Source: Methylobacterium soli (lineage in GTDB: Bacteria; Pseudomonadota; Alphaproteobacteria; Rhizobiales; Beijerinckiaceae). From it: a DNA stretch of 64,000 bases. The stretch is taken from contig NZ_VZZK01000004.1 of assembly GCF_008806385.1 (NCBI RefSeq), positions 179,488-243,487 on the forward strand, written 5' to 3'. Every line of letters begins with the position of its first letter. The first letter of the stretch is position 1. This document shows, one piece after another, positions 48,894 to 56,746 of this stretch. The notes beneath the pieces are model-generated. The model was not told the origin of the DNA, made no database searches, and saw only the letters and a list, made by a program, of their open reading frames with translations. Both the position numbers and the translations under genes were made by a program.

Positions 48894-50255
48894 TCAGGCG
48901 CCGCCGAACAGGTCCAGGGCGAGGCGGGTATGGTCCTCGCGCAGGCGCCCGGTCTCGATGCCGAGGGGGTGCCCGTCGAGCACCCGCCAGCGCCCCGCCA
49001 CCATCACCCGGTCCGCCCGATAGGCGCCGCAGAGGACGAGGGCCGCCAGGGGATCGTGCGCGCCCGAGAAGCGCAGCTCGTCGAGGGTGAACAGGGCGAG
49101 ATCCGCCTCGCGCCCTTCCGCGATCCGGCCGATATCGCTGCGGCCGAGGCAGCGGGCCGACCCCTCGGTGGCCCAGCGCAGGGCGTCGAGATGGGTCACG
49201 GCCTCCGCGCCGTAGGTGAGGCGGTTCAGCATCAGGGCATGGCGCACGCCCTCGATCAGGTTCGAATTGTCGTTCGAGGCCGAGCCGTCGACGCCGAGGC
49301 CGATGGGGCTGCCGGCCGCCTCCAACTCGCAGGTGCGGCAGCGGCCGGAGGCCAGCGTCATGTTCGAGGTCGGGCAGTGGCACACCCCGACGCCGGCCCG
49401 GCCGAGGCGGGCGACCTCGTCGTCGTTGAAGTGGATGCCGTGGGCGAGCCAGGTGCGGGGATTCATCCAGCCCACCTCCTCGAGGTAATCGACCGGGCGC
49501 TGCCCGAATGCCGCGAGGCAATAGGCGTCCTCGTCGAGAGTCTCGCCCAGATGGGTATGCAGCCGACAATCGTGGCGCTCGGCCAGCGCCGCGCTCTCGC
49601 GCATCAGGCGCTTGGTGACGTTGAAGGGCGAGCAGGGGGCGAGCCCGATCTGCACCATCGCGCCGGGCCGGGTATCGTGGAACATCCCGAGCACCCGCTC
49701 GCTGTCGGACAGGATGGTGTCGTCATCCTGCACCAGGCTGTCGGGCGGCAGGCCTCCGTCGCGCTCGGACAGGCTCATCGAGCCGCGGGTGACGTGGGCC
49801 CGGATACCCACCTCCCGCGCTTCCTCCACCTGGATGTCGACGGAGGCCTCGAGCCCCTTCGGGAACAGGTAATGGTGGTCGCCCGCCGTGGTGCAGCCCG
49901 AGAGCAGCAATTCCGTGTAGGCGAGGCGGCTCGCCAGCCGGAACGCCTCGGGGGTGAGCCGGTGCCAGACCGTGTAGAGGGCCTTCAGCCAGGGAAAGAG
50001 AGGCTTGTTGATCGCGAGCGGGTGGGCCCGCGTCAGCGTCTGGAAGAAGTGGTGATGGGTGTTGACGAGGCCCGGGATGACGACGTGCCGGCCGGCCTCG
50101 AAGGTCTCGTCCACGGGGATCGCGGGCCTGGCGCCCGCGGGCACGCGCTCGACGATGCGGCTCCCCTGCACCACGATTCCCCCGCCGGCCCCCTCGGCCA
50201 GGATCGCCAGGGGGTCGCGGATCCAGAGGCGTGGCGCGGTCTCGGCTTGCGTCAT
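48894..50255 (-). CDS. 8-oxoguanine deaminase-like aminohydrolase
   Basis: A 453-residue amidohydrolase with a metal centre: VNTHHHFFQTL, LHTHLGET, HGIHFNDDE and GLGVDGSASND. The GLAPCSPFNVT and CHCPTSN segments are those of the 8-oxoguanine deaminase/hydroxyatrazine hydrolase group (also SsnA-like). 8-Oxoguanine deaminase makes urate directly, which would feed the uricase gene nearby. Guanine deaminase is a less likely alternative. It converges with the OHCU/HIU gene with 22 bp between. Confidence 0.8.
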   Translation of the reverse strand: MTQAETAPRLWIRDPLAILAEGAGGGIVVQGSRIVERVPAGARPAIPVDETFEAGRHVVIPGLVNTHHHFFQTLTRAHPLAINKPLFPWLKALYTVWHRLTPEAFRLASRLAYTELLLSGCTTAGDHHYLFPKGLEASVDIQVEEAREVGIRAHVTRGSMSLSERDGGLPPDSLVQDDDTILSDSERVLGMFHDTRPGAMVQIGLAPCSPFNVTKRLMRESAALAERHDCRLHTHLGETLDEDAYCLAAFGQRPVDYLEEVGWMNPRTWLAHGIHFNDDEVARLGRAGVGVCHCPTSNMTLASGRCRTCELEAAGSPIGLGVDGSASNDNSNLIEGVRHALMLNRLTYGAEAVTHLDALRWATEGSARCLGRSDIGRIAEGREADLALFTLDELRFSGAHDPLAALVLCGAYRADRVMVAGRWRVLDGHPLGIETGRLREDHTRLALDLFGGA

Positions 50256-50595
50256 CCGGTTCCTCGTTCTCTGTGGGAAAGCTGGGCAGCTCGGACGATA
50301 GGGCCGGCGAGGCCGGCCCGGAAGCCTGTCCCAGCGATGCCCGCGACGTCGATCGGTGCGACGGCGCCGGGTCGGCTCGGCCAATCCTGGGAGCCCCGGA
50401 CATGTCGATCGTTCGCAGAAGGGGCTGCCGCCGATCGCTCCATGCGAACAGCCGCAGTTCCGGCGCAGGGCCAGGGCGATCGCGCATCACGAAGAGGACG
50501 GGAGCAGACATATTTTCCTGAAATGGCCGAACCGCCGGGTGGCGGGCGCGTTGGACCAGCGCTCTCTCCACGGCCCCCAGAACGGAAGACCCTCC
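50256..50595. other. Intergenic stretch with no convincing gene
   Basis: 340 bp between divergent genes (aminohydrolase leftward, small secreted protein rightward). A minus-strand frame with a Met near 50510 reads through into the aminohydrolase gene in a different phase, so it is not a gene. No operator recognised. Confidence 0.4.
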
Positions 50596-50844
50596 ATGGC
50601 TCCTCGTCACCTCCGCGCCGCCCTGTTTCCCCTCGCCATCGCGCTGTTCGCGGGCGCCGCGCCGATCGCCGCCACACCGGCCGCGGCCGTGAGCCCGTCC
50701 AAATCCTACATGTTCAGCGAGCCGCGGTTGCGGAACGCCTGCCGTCCGCCCCTCAAATTCGCCGCGGGCGCCTGCGTGCGCCGCTGTCCCGCCGGCTACC
50801 AGGACAATGGCGGATATTGCCGCCACCGGACCATGCGGCGCTGA
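50596..50844 (+). CDS. Small secreted cysteine-containing protein
   Basis: An 82-residue protein with a Sec signal (ending near PAAAVS). The mature part, RNACRPPLKFAAGACVRRCPAGYQDNGGYCRHR, has four cysteines in a spacing that suggests two disulfides, and resembles short Cys-rich secreted proteins of Rhizobiales. Function unknown. Confidence 0.6.
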   Translation: MAPRHLRAALFPLAIALFAGAAPIAATPAAAVSPSKSYMFSEPRLRNACRPPLKFAAGACVRRCPAGYQDNGGYCRHRTMRR

Positions 50845-50920
50845 CGGCCGTCGCCGGGGTGTCGCGCCGACGCGGCAAAGGGCGGCGGCACAGGGTGTCG
50901 GCGTCTCGGGGCGTTCGATC

Positions 50921-52075
50921 TCAATGGGCGGCCGTGTAGATCGCCAGGATATCGGCTTCGGTGAGCGGGCGCGGGTTGTTCACGAGGAGGCGCGTCTGCT
51001 TCATCGCATCCCGCGCCAGTCGCGGCAGCGCCTCGGCCGCGATCCCGACCTCTCGCAGGCGCTGCGGCAGCCCGAGTTCGCGGCTGAGGGCGGCCAGTCC
51101 CTCGATCAGACCCTGCGCCCGCTCGGGAGCCGGGAGGGGGGCCAAGGCCGGGAACAGGTCCGGTGCGATCTCCGCATAGGCCGACAGGGCCGCCTCCCGA
51201 TTGAAGCGCAGGACATGCGGCAGCACCAGCGCGTTCGAGAGCCCGTGCGGCACGTGGTAATGGCCGCCGATCGGGTAGGCGAGGGCGTGGACCGCCGCGA
51301 CCGGCGCGTTCGCGAAGGCTTGGCCGGCGAGCAGCGAGCCGAGCAGCATGCCCTCGCGCGCGGTCGCGTCCCGCCCCACGAAGGTCGCCTGCCGGATATG
51401 GGCGCCAAGCAGCGTCAGCGCCTGCCGGGCGAGGCCGCGCGAGATCGGATTGTTGTTCGGCGAGGCGGAGGTGTAGGCCTCGATGGCATGCACCATCGCG
51501 TCGAGGCCCGTGGCCGCCGTCACGGCGGGCGGCAGGCCAAGGGTGAGATCGGCGTCGAGCACCGCGATGTCGGGCAGGAGCAGCGGCGAGACCACGCCCT
51601 TCTTCTCGGCCTCCCCGGTGGTGACGATGGCGATCGGCGTCGCCTCCGAGCCGGTCCCGGCCGTGGTGGGCACGAGCGCGAGGGGCAGGCGCGGACCCTT
51701 CGCGCGGTCGAGGCCGTAGATCTCCGGCAGCGCCTCGCCGCTGCGGGCGAGCAGGGCCACGATCTTGGCAACGTCCATGGGCGAGCCGCCGCCGATGGCG
51801 AGCACCCCGGTCGCCGCATGCGCCTCCGCGACGGCCAGCGCCGCGTGGATGTTCGCTTCCGGCGGATCGGCCGCGACGCCGTCGAAGATCGCGACGCGGA
51901 TCCCGGCGGCTTCGAGGCTCGCGAGCGCCGGGTCGAGGAGTCCGATCTGACGCAGGCCCGCATCCGTGACGAGGAGCACCCGCGCGCCGAGCACGGGGCC
52001 CACGATCTCCGCGAGCCGCGTGCTGGTCCCGGGGCCGGACACGATCGCCCGGACCGTGTTGAAGCGGAACGTCAT
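50921..52075 (-). CDS. Iron-containing alcohol dehydrogenase family protein
   Basis: A 384-residue NAD(P)-dependent dehydrogenase of the group III family. The dinucleotide motif GGGSPMDVAK and the metal ligands in GLDAMVHAIEAYTS and HALAYPIGGHYHVPHG (three His) are intact. Maleylacetate reductases and lactaldehyde/propanediol dehydrogenases share this fold. The gene lies 65 bp downstream of the LysR gene on the same strand. Its part in purine breakdown is unclear; it may act on a downstream hydroxyacid such as glyoxylate semialdehydes. Confidence 0.85.
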   Translation of the reverse strand: MTFRFNTVRAIVSGPGTSTRLAEIVGPVLGARVLLVTDAGLRQIGLLDPALASLEAAGIRVAIFDGVAADPPEANIHAALAVAEAHAATGVLAIGGGSPMDVAKIVALLARSGEALPEIYGLDRAKGPRLPLALVPTTAGTGSEATPIAIVTTGEAEKKGVVSPLLLPDIAVLDADLTLGLPPAVTAATGLDAMVHAIEAYTSASPNNNPISRGLARQALTLLGAHIRQATFVGRDATAREGMLLGSLLAGQAFANAPVAAVHALAYPIGGHYHVPHGLSNALVLPHVLRFNREAALSAYAEIAPDLFPALAPLPAPERAQGLIEGLAALSRELGLPQRLREVGIAAEALPRLARDAMKQTRLLVNNPRPLTEADILAIYTAAH

Positions 52076-52140
52076 CGGAGCCTCCTGGGATCGGGCCGGA
52101 ACGGGAACCGGGGCGACTATGGCCCGGCTTCGGGCCGGAT

Positions 52141-53019
52141 TCACCCCGAAAGCTGCGTCCGCATCGCGGCCAGGAAGTTCGTGGCGATCGGACCCGGATC
52201 GGCGCGGGCGAGCGCGTAGACGTCGGCATTCGGGGCCGGCTCGTCCAGCGGACGATAGGCGATGCCCGGATAGGGCAGGCGGCCGACGAATTCGGGCACC
52301 AAAGCGAGGCCGAGCCCGGCCGCGACGAGGCCGAGGAGCGCGTGGGACTCGACCATCTGATGCGACAGGCGCGGCACGAACCCGCTCGCCAGACAGGCGT
52401 CCCACAGGGTGTTGGCGAAGCGCGAATCGGCGAGGCGTAAGGAAAGATAGCGCGCATCGCGCAGGGCGATCAGCGGCAGGCTGGCGCGATCCGCGAGGGG
52501 ATGGGCCTCGGGCAGGGCCACGCCGACCCGCTCGCGCCAGGCGAGTTCCGCCCGGAGATCGGGATCGTCCGGCGGGCTGCGCAGGAAGCTGAGATCGGTG
52601 CGCCGCGCGTGGAGGGCGGCCTGTTGCGCCTCGGGGGGCATCTCGTGGAGGCGGATGTCGACGTCCGGGTGATCCTCGCGGAAACACCGGATCAGGTGCC
52701 CGAGCGGCCCCGTCAGGATCGATCCGGTGAGGCCGATGGTGAGCCGTCCGGTCCGGCCGCTGCCGATGGCGCGGGCCTCGTCCGCGGCTTGGCGGACCTG
52801 TGCCAGGATCGCGCGGGCTTGTTCCAGGAAAGCGGTGCCCGCCTCCGTCAGGGCGACACGCCGGCTCGATCGCACGAACAGGTCCGTGCGCAGCTCGGCT
52901 TCGAGGTCGCGGATCTGCTGGCTCAGGGGCGGCTGCGAGACACTGAGCCGCGCGGCTGCGGCGGTGAAGCTCAGCTGCTCCGCGACCGCCACGAAGTAGC
53001 GCAGGTGCCGCAATTCCAT
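52141..53019 (-). CDS. LysR-family transcriptional regulator
   Basis: A 292-residue regulator: winged helix-turn-helix at residues 1-60 (ELRHLRYFVAVAEQLSFTAAAARLSVSQPPLSQQIRDLE), then the two-lobed effector domain. It is divergent from the M20 hydrolase gene with 201 bp between, the usual geometry for LysR control of the adjacent gene. In that gap GGTTC and GAACC half-sites frame an A/T-rich stretch near 53055-53092. Effector unknown; a purine-derived ureido compound is a guess. Confidence 0.85.
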   Translation of the reverse strand: MELRHLRYFVAVAEQLSFTAAAARLSVSQPPLSQQIRDLEAELRTDLFVRSSRRVALTEAGTAFLEQARAILAQVRQAADEARAIGSGRTGRLTIGLTGSILTGPLGHLIRCFREDHPDVDIRLHEMPPEAQQAALHARRTDLSFLRSPPDDPDLRAELAWRERVGVALPEAHPLADRASLPLIALRDARYLSLRLADSRFANTLWDACLASGFVPRLSHQMVESHALLGLVAAGLGLALVPEFVGRLPYPGIAYRPLDEPAPNADVYALARADPGPIATNFLAAMRTQLSG

Positions 53020-53220
53020 GGCGCCGCTCGGCTCAGAGGATCTGCATCTCAATCGGTTCGAACAAGATATTGGACGACTGAATAGAGAACCAGCATGCTC
53101 GCGGGATATCGCCCTCCGCCGGATCGCGGCGCCGGGATCCGGCCATCGGCACAGCGTATGCTCCGCTGGCGCCGCCTCGGCCGGAGCCGCGCCGAGGCCC
53201 GCCACAGGAGATCACGCCCG

Positions 53221-54489
53221 ATGCGCAGGCCGGACCACGCCGCATCCGCCACCTCCGGGACGCGCCTCGGCACCGCCGTGATGGCACGCCTCGACATCCT
53301 CGCCGGGCTCACGGACGAGCCCGGCCTGCTCACCCGCCTGTTCCTCTCTCCGGCCCACGCGGCTGCCGCGCGTCAGGTCGGCGCCTGGATGGAGGAGGCG
53401 GGCATGCGGGTGACGTTCGACGCGGCCGGCACGGTGGTCGGGCGCTACGAGGGCGATCGGCCGGGCGCACCGGCCCTGCTCCTCGGCTCGCATATCGACA
53501 CGGTGCGCGATGCGGGCCGCTACGACGGCACGCTCGGCGTCGTCACGGCGATCGCGGCAGTCGCGGCCCTTCATGAGGCCGGGCTCCGCATGCCCTTCGC
53601 CGTCGAGGTGCTGGCCTTCGGGGACGAGGAGGGCGTGCGCTTTCCCGTGACGCTGACGGGCTCGCGGGCCCTCGCGGGACGCTTCGAGCCGGCCGCCCTC
53701 GATTGCCAGGATGGCGACGGGATCAGCCTGCGCGACGCGCTGACGAAGTTCGGCCTCGATCCCGAGGGGGTCGGGCGCCTCGCCCGCGCCCCGGCGGACG
53801 TGCTCGGCTATCTGGAGGTCCATATCGAGCAGGGGCCGGTGCTGGAGGCGGAGGACCTGCCCGTCGGCATCGTCACGGCCATCGCGGGAGCCGCGCGCTA
53901 CAGCGTCGTGGTGGAGGGCGCGGCCGGACATGCCGGCACCGTGCCGATGGGGCTGCGCCGCGACGCGGCGGCGGCCGCCGCCGAGATGATCCTCGCGGTC
54001 GAGGCGGTCGCCCGCGCGGACGCGGATCTGGTCGCCACCGTCGGCACCGTCGAGGTGCCGCGCGGAGCGGTGAACGTCATCGCGGCGCAGACCCGCTTCA
54101 CCATCGACATCCGCAGCCCCGACAACGCGGCGCGGGCGCGGGCGCTCGCGGACCTCTTCGCGCGCTTCGACGCCATCGCGGCGCGGCGCGGCGTCTCCTA
54201 CGCCAAGAACTCCTTCTACGAGGCGCCGGCCGTTGCCTGCGCGCCCGGCCTCGTCGCGGCGATCGAGGCCGGGGCAGGGCGGCTCGGGATCCGCTCGCGC
54301 CGTTTGCCCAGCGGCGCCGGCCATGACGGCCTCGCCCTCGCGGCCCTGTGCCCGATCGGCATGATCTTCGTGCGCTGCGCCGGGGGAATCAGCCACTCGC
54401 CGCGCGAAGCCATCACGGTCGAGGATGCCGACATCGCGGCGCGCCTCCTCGTCGACCTCCTCCACCACCTCGATCCCGCCGCCTGCTGA
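53221..54489 (+). CDS. M20-family ureidohydrolase (allantoate amidohydrolase / N-carbamoyl-amino acid hydrolase)
   Basis: A 422-residue binuclear metallohydrolase. Metal ligands: LLGSHIDTVRDAGRYDG, FGDEEGVRF, YLEVHIEQGPVLE and C-terminal GISHSPRE; the lid domain carries SGAGHDGLAL. These are the motifs of AllC and of N-carbamoyl-L-amino acid hydrolases, which are hard to separate by eye. The purine cluster favours allantoate. AGGAGA lies 8 bp before the ATG. Probably controlled by the divergent LysR. Confidence 0.85.
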   Translation: MRRPDHAASATSGTRLGTAVMARLDILAGLTDEPGLLTRLFLSPAHAAAARQVGAWMEEAGMRVTFDAAGTVVGRYEGDRPGAPALLLGSHIDTVRDAGRYDGTLGVVTAIAAVAALHEAGLRMPFAVEVLAFGDEEGVRFPVTLTGSRALAGRFEPAALDCQDGDGISLRDALTKFGLDPEGVGRLARAPADVLGYLEVHIEQGPVLEAEDLPVGIVTAIAGAARYSVVVEGAAGHAGTVPMGLRRDAAAAAAEMILAVEAVARADADLVATVGTVEVPRGAVNVIAAQTRFTIDIRSPDNAARARALADLFARFDAIAARRGVSYAKNSFYEAPAVACAPGLVAAIEAGAGRLGIRSRRLPSGAGHDGLALAALCPIGMIFVRCAGGISHSPREAITVEDADIAARLLVDLLHHLDPAAC

Positions 54490-54532
54490 ACCGGCGCGGA
54501 CACGGCGTTTACCCGGGAAAGGACCCACCACG

Positions 54533-54946
54533 ATGACCGAGCTCAAGATCAAGGCAGGCCCCTACGACCTCATCGGCCGCCTGGAGACCGAGAAGGCTCC
54601 CCAGACCTGTGCGGCCTTCCTCAACGCACTGCCCTTCGTCAGCGAGATGGTGCATGTCCGCTGGAGCGGCGAAGGCGTGTGGATGCCCCTCGGCGACCTC
54701 GATTTCGGCGTCGGCTACGAGAACCACACCAGCTATCCGGCGCCCGGACAGATGATCCTCTATCCGGGCGGAATCAGCGAGACCGAGATCCTGCTCGCCT
54801 ATGGCGGCGTCCATTTCGCCAGCAAGGTCGGGCAGCTTGCCGGAAATCATTTCCTGACGATCACGAAGGGCCTCGAGAACGTCTACGACCTCGGCCGCAT
54901 GACCCTCTACAAGGGCGCCCAACCGATCCGCTTCGAGCGAATCTGA
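54533..54946 (+). CDS. DUF3830 (cyclophilin-like fold) protein
   Basis: A 137-residue protein with the DUF3830 pattern: YDLIGRLETEKAPQTCAAFLNALPF, then VHVRWSGEGVWMPLGD and NHTSYPAPGQMILYPGGISETEILLAYG. The fold is that of bacterial cyclophilin-like proteins; the activity is unknown. The family is often encoded beside hydantoinase/ureidohydrolase genes, as here, 43 bp after the M20 gene and in the same direction. Confidence 0.75.
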   Translation: MTELKIKAGPYDLIGRLETEKAPQTCAAFLNALPFVSEMVHVRWSGEGVWMPLGDLDFGVGYENHTSYPAPGQMILYPGGISETEILLAYGGVHFASKVGQLAGNHFLTITKGLENVYDLGRMTLYKGAQPIRFERI

Positions 54947-54974
54947 CCCCGTCTGCCCCGAGCGGTCGCGCGCT

Positions 54975-54998
54975 GCGGGCGTCCCGAGGGATGCCCGC
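54975..54998 (+). terminator. Possible terminator after the DUF3830 gene
   Basis: GCGGGC / GCCCGC stem with an inner TCCC / GGGA pairing, 29 bp after the stop codon. No T-run, so weak as an intrinsic terminator. Confidence 0.4.
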
Positions 54999-55213
54999 GG
55001 CCGACGCCGATGTTGCGGGGCGCCGCGCGTTGCAAATCCGCGGCTGCGGGCCCATATGCAGGCAAGGCCAGTCGTGACGCCCAGCGTCGCTGGACCGGGG
55101 ACGGCCACGGTGCCGGGAGGAGGTGACGCCGGATGTACGCGCACCCGATTCCGCCATCAGTGGCCGTTGGCATTTCTACGTGGCCGTCAGGCCCGTCCGA
55201 GTCTCGGAGAGAC

Positions 55214-55483
55214 ATGAGCAAGCGTATCAAGTCCAAACCGCTGGAGCGCGGTTCCGTGCTGTTCGACGTCGTGTACGATGACGGATCCCAGGCCTCCAAC
55301 CGCCGGGTGCCCGTCGAAGTGCTCGGCGGCCTCGACGGCGACGAGCCCGCGCGCGCGGTCATCACGGCGCAGGATGAGGTCATCGCCCAGAAATCCGGTC
55401 GGCCGCAGCGAACGATCCAGAGCCTGACACGGTCCCCCTTCCCCGACCCGAAGCCGGCACGGGGCCCGCACGGCAGCGCCTGA
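55214..55483 (+). CDS. Hypothetical protein
   Basis: An 89-residue protein (MSKRIKSKPLERGSVLFDVV, then YDDGSQASNRRVPVEVLGGLDGDEPARAVITAQDEVIAQKSG) with a beta-rich first half. Small proteins of this form recur in Methylobacterium; function unknown. First of three short same-strand genes. Confidence 0.55.
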   Translation: MSKRIKSKPLERGSVLFDVVYDDGSQASNRRVPVEVLGGLDGDEPARAVITAQDEVIAQKSGRPQRTIQSLTRSPFPDPKPARGPHGSA

Positions 55484-55505
55484 TCCAGCGATCGGAGGGA
55501 CCGGC

Positions 55506-55715
55506 ATGCCCCACAAGTTTCGGCTCGGCCAGCTCGTTCGCCTGCGCAGTCAGGCGGCAGCCCGCAACGCCAACCGGATCTACGAGATCGTGAGCCTGCT
55601 GCCCGACGATGCCGAGCCGCCTGGCTACCGCATCCGCAGCACGGAAGCGGGCACCTGCGATGCGCGGGAGCCTGAGCTCGTGCCCGCCTCGCGGACCTCG
55701 AACCCGGCCTCCTGA
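55506..55715 (+). CDS. Hypothetical small protein
   Basis: A 69-residue beta-rich protein (MPHKFRLGQLVRLRSQAAARN, then IYEIVSLLPDDAEPPGYRIRST). The pattern F-x-x-G-Q-x-V-R-L ... YEIV-x-LLP ... YRI is a conserved small family common in Rhizobiales. Function unknown. ATCGGAGGGACC gives a good ribosome binding site. Confidence 0.6.
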   Translation: MPHKFRLGQLVRLRSQAAARNANRIYEIVSLLPDDAEPPGYRIRSTEAGTCDAREPELVPASRTSNPAS

Positions 55716-55774
55716 GGGCCGGATCCTAGACGAGCCTGGGCGCATCCTGCGCGGCAGGCGGCACGGAGGCCCAG

Positions 55775-55993
55775 ATGGCAAACGACAACCGGAGCGGCCA
55801 TGCCCGCTCCATCTCGATGAGCGACTTCAACGCCCGCGCAAAGCGCATCGCGGAGCAGACGGCGGCAATCGAGAAGCCCGAGAAGGCACCCTCGAACCGG
55901 TCGCGCCGGACGCCGTTCAAGCCCGGCCCTCAGACGGCCGAGACCGAAACCGAGACGCAGCCGGCCGCCGAGGAATCCGAACCCGAGGCCTGA
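55775..55993 (+). CDS. Hypothetical small protein
   Basis: A 72-residue, highly charged protein (MANDNRSGHARSISMSDFNA, then RAKRIAEQTAAIEKPEKAP) with a Glu/Thr/Pro-rich tail; probably disordered. GGAGG lies 9-13 bp before the ATG. Confidence 0.45.
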   Translation: MANDNRSGHARSISMSDFNARAKRIAEQTAAIEKPEKAPSNRSRRTPFKPGPQTAETETETQPAAEESEPEA

Positions 55994-56104
55994 GCCGGCC
56001 GGCCAGTTCGACGCGATCGATGCGGGCTTCCGGGCCCGCATCATCCCGCACCCCGGCTTCCCGGCAACCGGCCCGACACGAGGGGCGACACGGGCGGTGC
56101 GTCG

Positions 56105-56290
56105 TCAGGCGGCCGCCTGATCCGTCGGCGCGGGCAGGGTCTCGCCTGCCTCGGCCTGTTGCTCCGGCCCCGCCACCGCGACCGGAAGATGGATCGGCGG
56201 AAACAGGCGCCCGAGTCCCCGCGCCACCCCCTGCGCCACTCCGTCGAAGGCCGAGCCGCACAGGCCGGAATGGGTCTCGATCTCAATCAT
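56105..56290 (-). CDS. Hypothetical small protein
   Basis: A 61-residue frame (MIEIETHSGLCGSAFDGVAQ, then GVARGLGRLFPPIHLPVAVAG) with one Cys. No homology recognised and a weak ribosome binding site; it may not be real. Confidence 0.3.
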   Translation of the reverse strand: MIEIETHSGLCGSAFDGVAQGVARGLGRLFPPIHLPVAVAGPEQQAEAGETLPAPTDQAAA

Positions 56291-56446
56291 GGCTTCGAAC
56301 TCGACGCGTCGGTGCGGGCCCGGTCCCCGGGCGCACCCGGAGATCGGCTTGATTCAGTCCGGGCCATCGAAGAAAGTTCCCGCCGACGACGATTAAAGGG
56401 CGCCAAACCGGTAGCGGGGGCCGGCCGCGTGAGCCATATCCGTGGC

Positions 56447-56647
56447 ATGAGCACTGATGCGAGCTATCCCTACTCCCTCGAGATCAAGCCCTGCGAGAAG
56501 CCCGAAGGGCATTTCACCTGGGTCATCCGCGAGCGCGGCAAGCTCCTGCAGCGGTCGGACAAGCCCCATGCGTCCGAGGCCCTCGCGCGCCGGCGCGGGG
56601 AAGCCGAGATCGAGCGGCTGCTCGGACCGGGCATCGGCGGCCGCTGA
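56447..56647 (+). CDS. Hypothetical small protein
   Basis: A 66-residue protein (MSTDASYPYSLEIKPCEKPE, then GHFTWVIRERGKLLQRSDKPHASEALARRRGEAEIERL): a small beta sheet and a basic helix. This type, with PYSLEI-KPC and WVIRERGKLLQRSD, is a recurrent short Methylobacterium protein. Function unknown. Confidence 0.6.
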   Translation: MSTDASYPYSLEIKPCEKPEGHFTWVIRERGKLLQRSDKPHASEALARRRGEAEIERLLGPGIGGR

Positions 56648-56695
56648 CGCCAGGATGCGGCGGGGCGGATTTCCGCCCGCCGCAACCGCCGTCCC

Positions 56696-56746
56696 TCAGG
56701 CCTCGCGCATGATCAGGCCTCGCGCATGATCAGGCCTCGCGCATGA
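56696..56746. repeat. 17-bp tandem repeat, three perfect copies, containing the stop codon
   Basis: TCAGGCCTCGCGCATGA repeated three times. On the minus strand each copy reads MREA-stop; since 17 is not a multiple of three, the three copies place that ending in all three frames at the end of the MFS gene. Confidence 0.95.

Noticed and set aside
50256..50520. Minus-strand small gene starting near 50510
   Set aside because: Its frame runs on into the aminohydrolase gene in another phase with no stop, so it is a chance frame.
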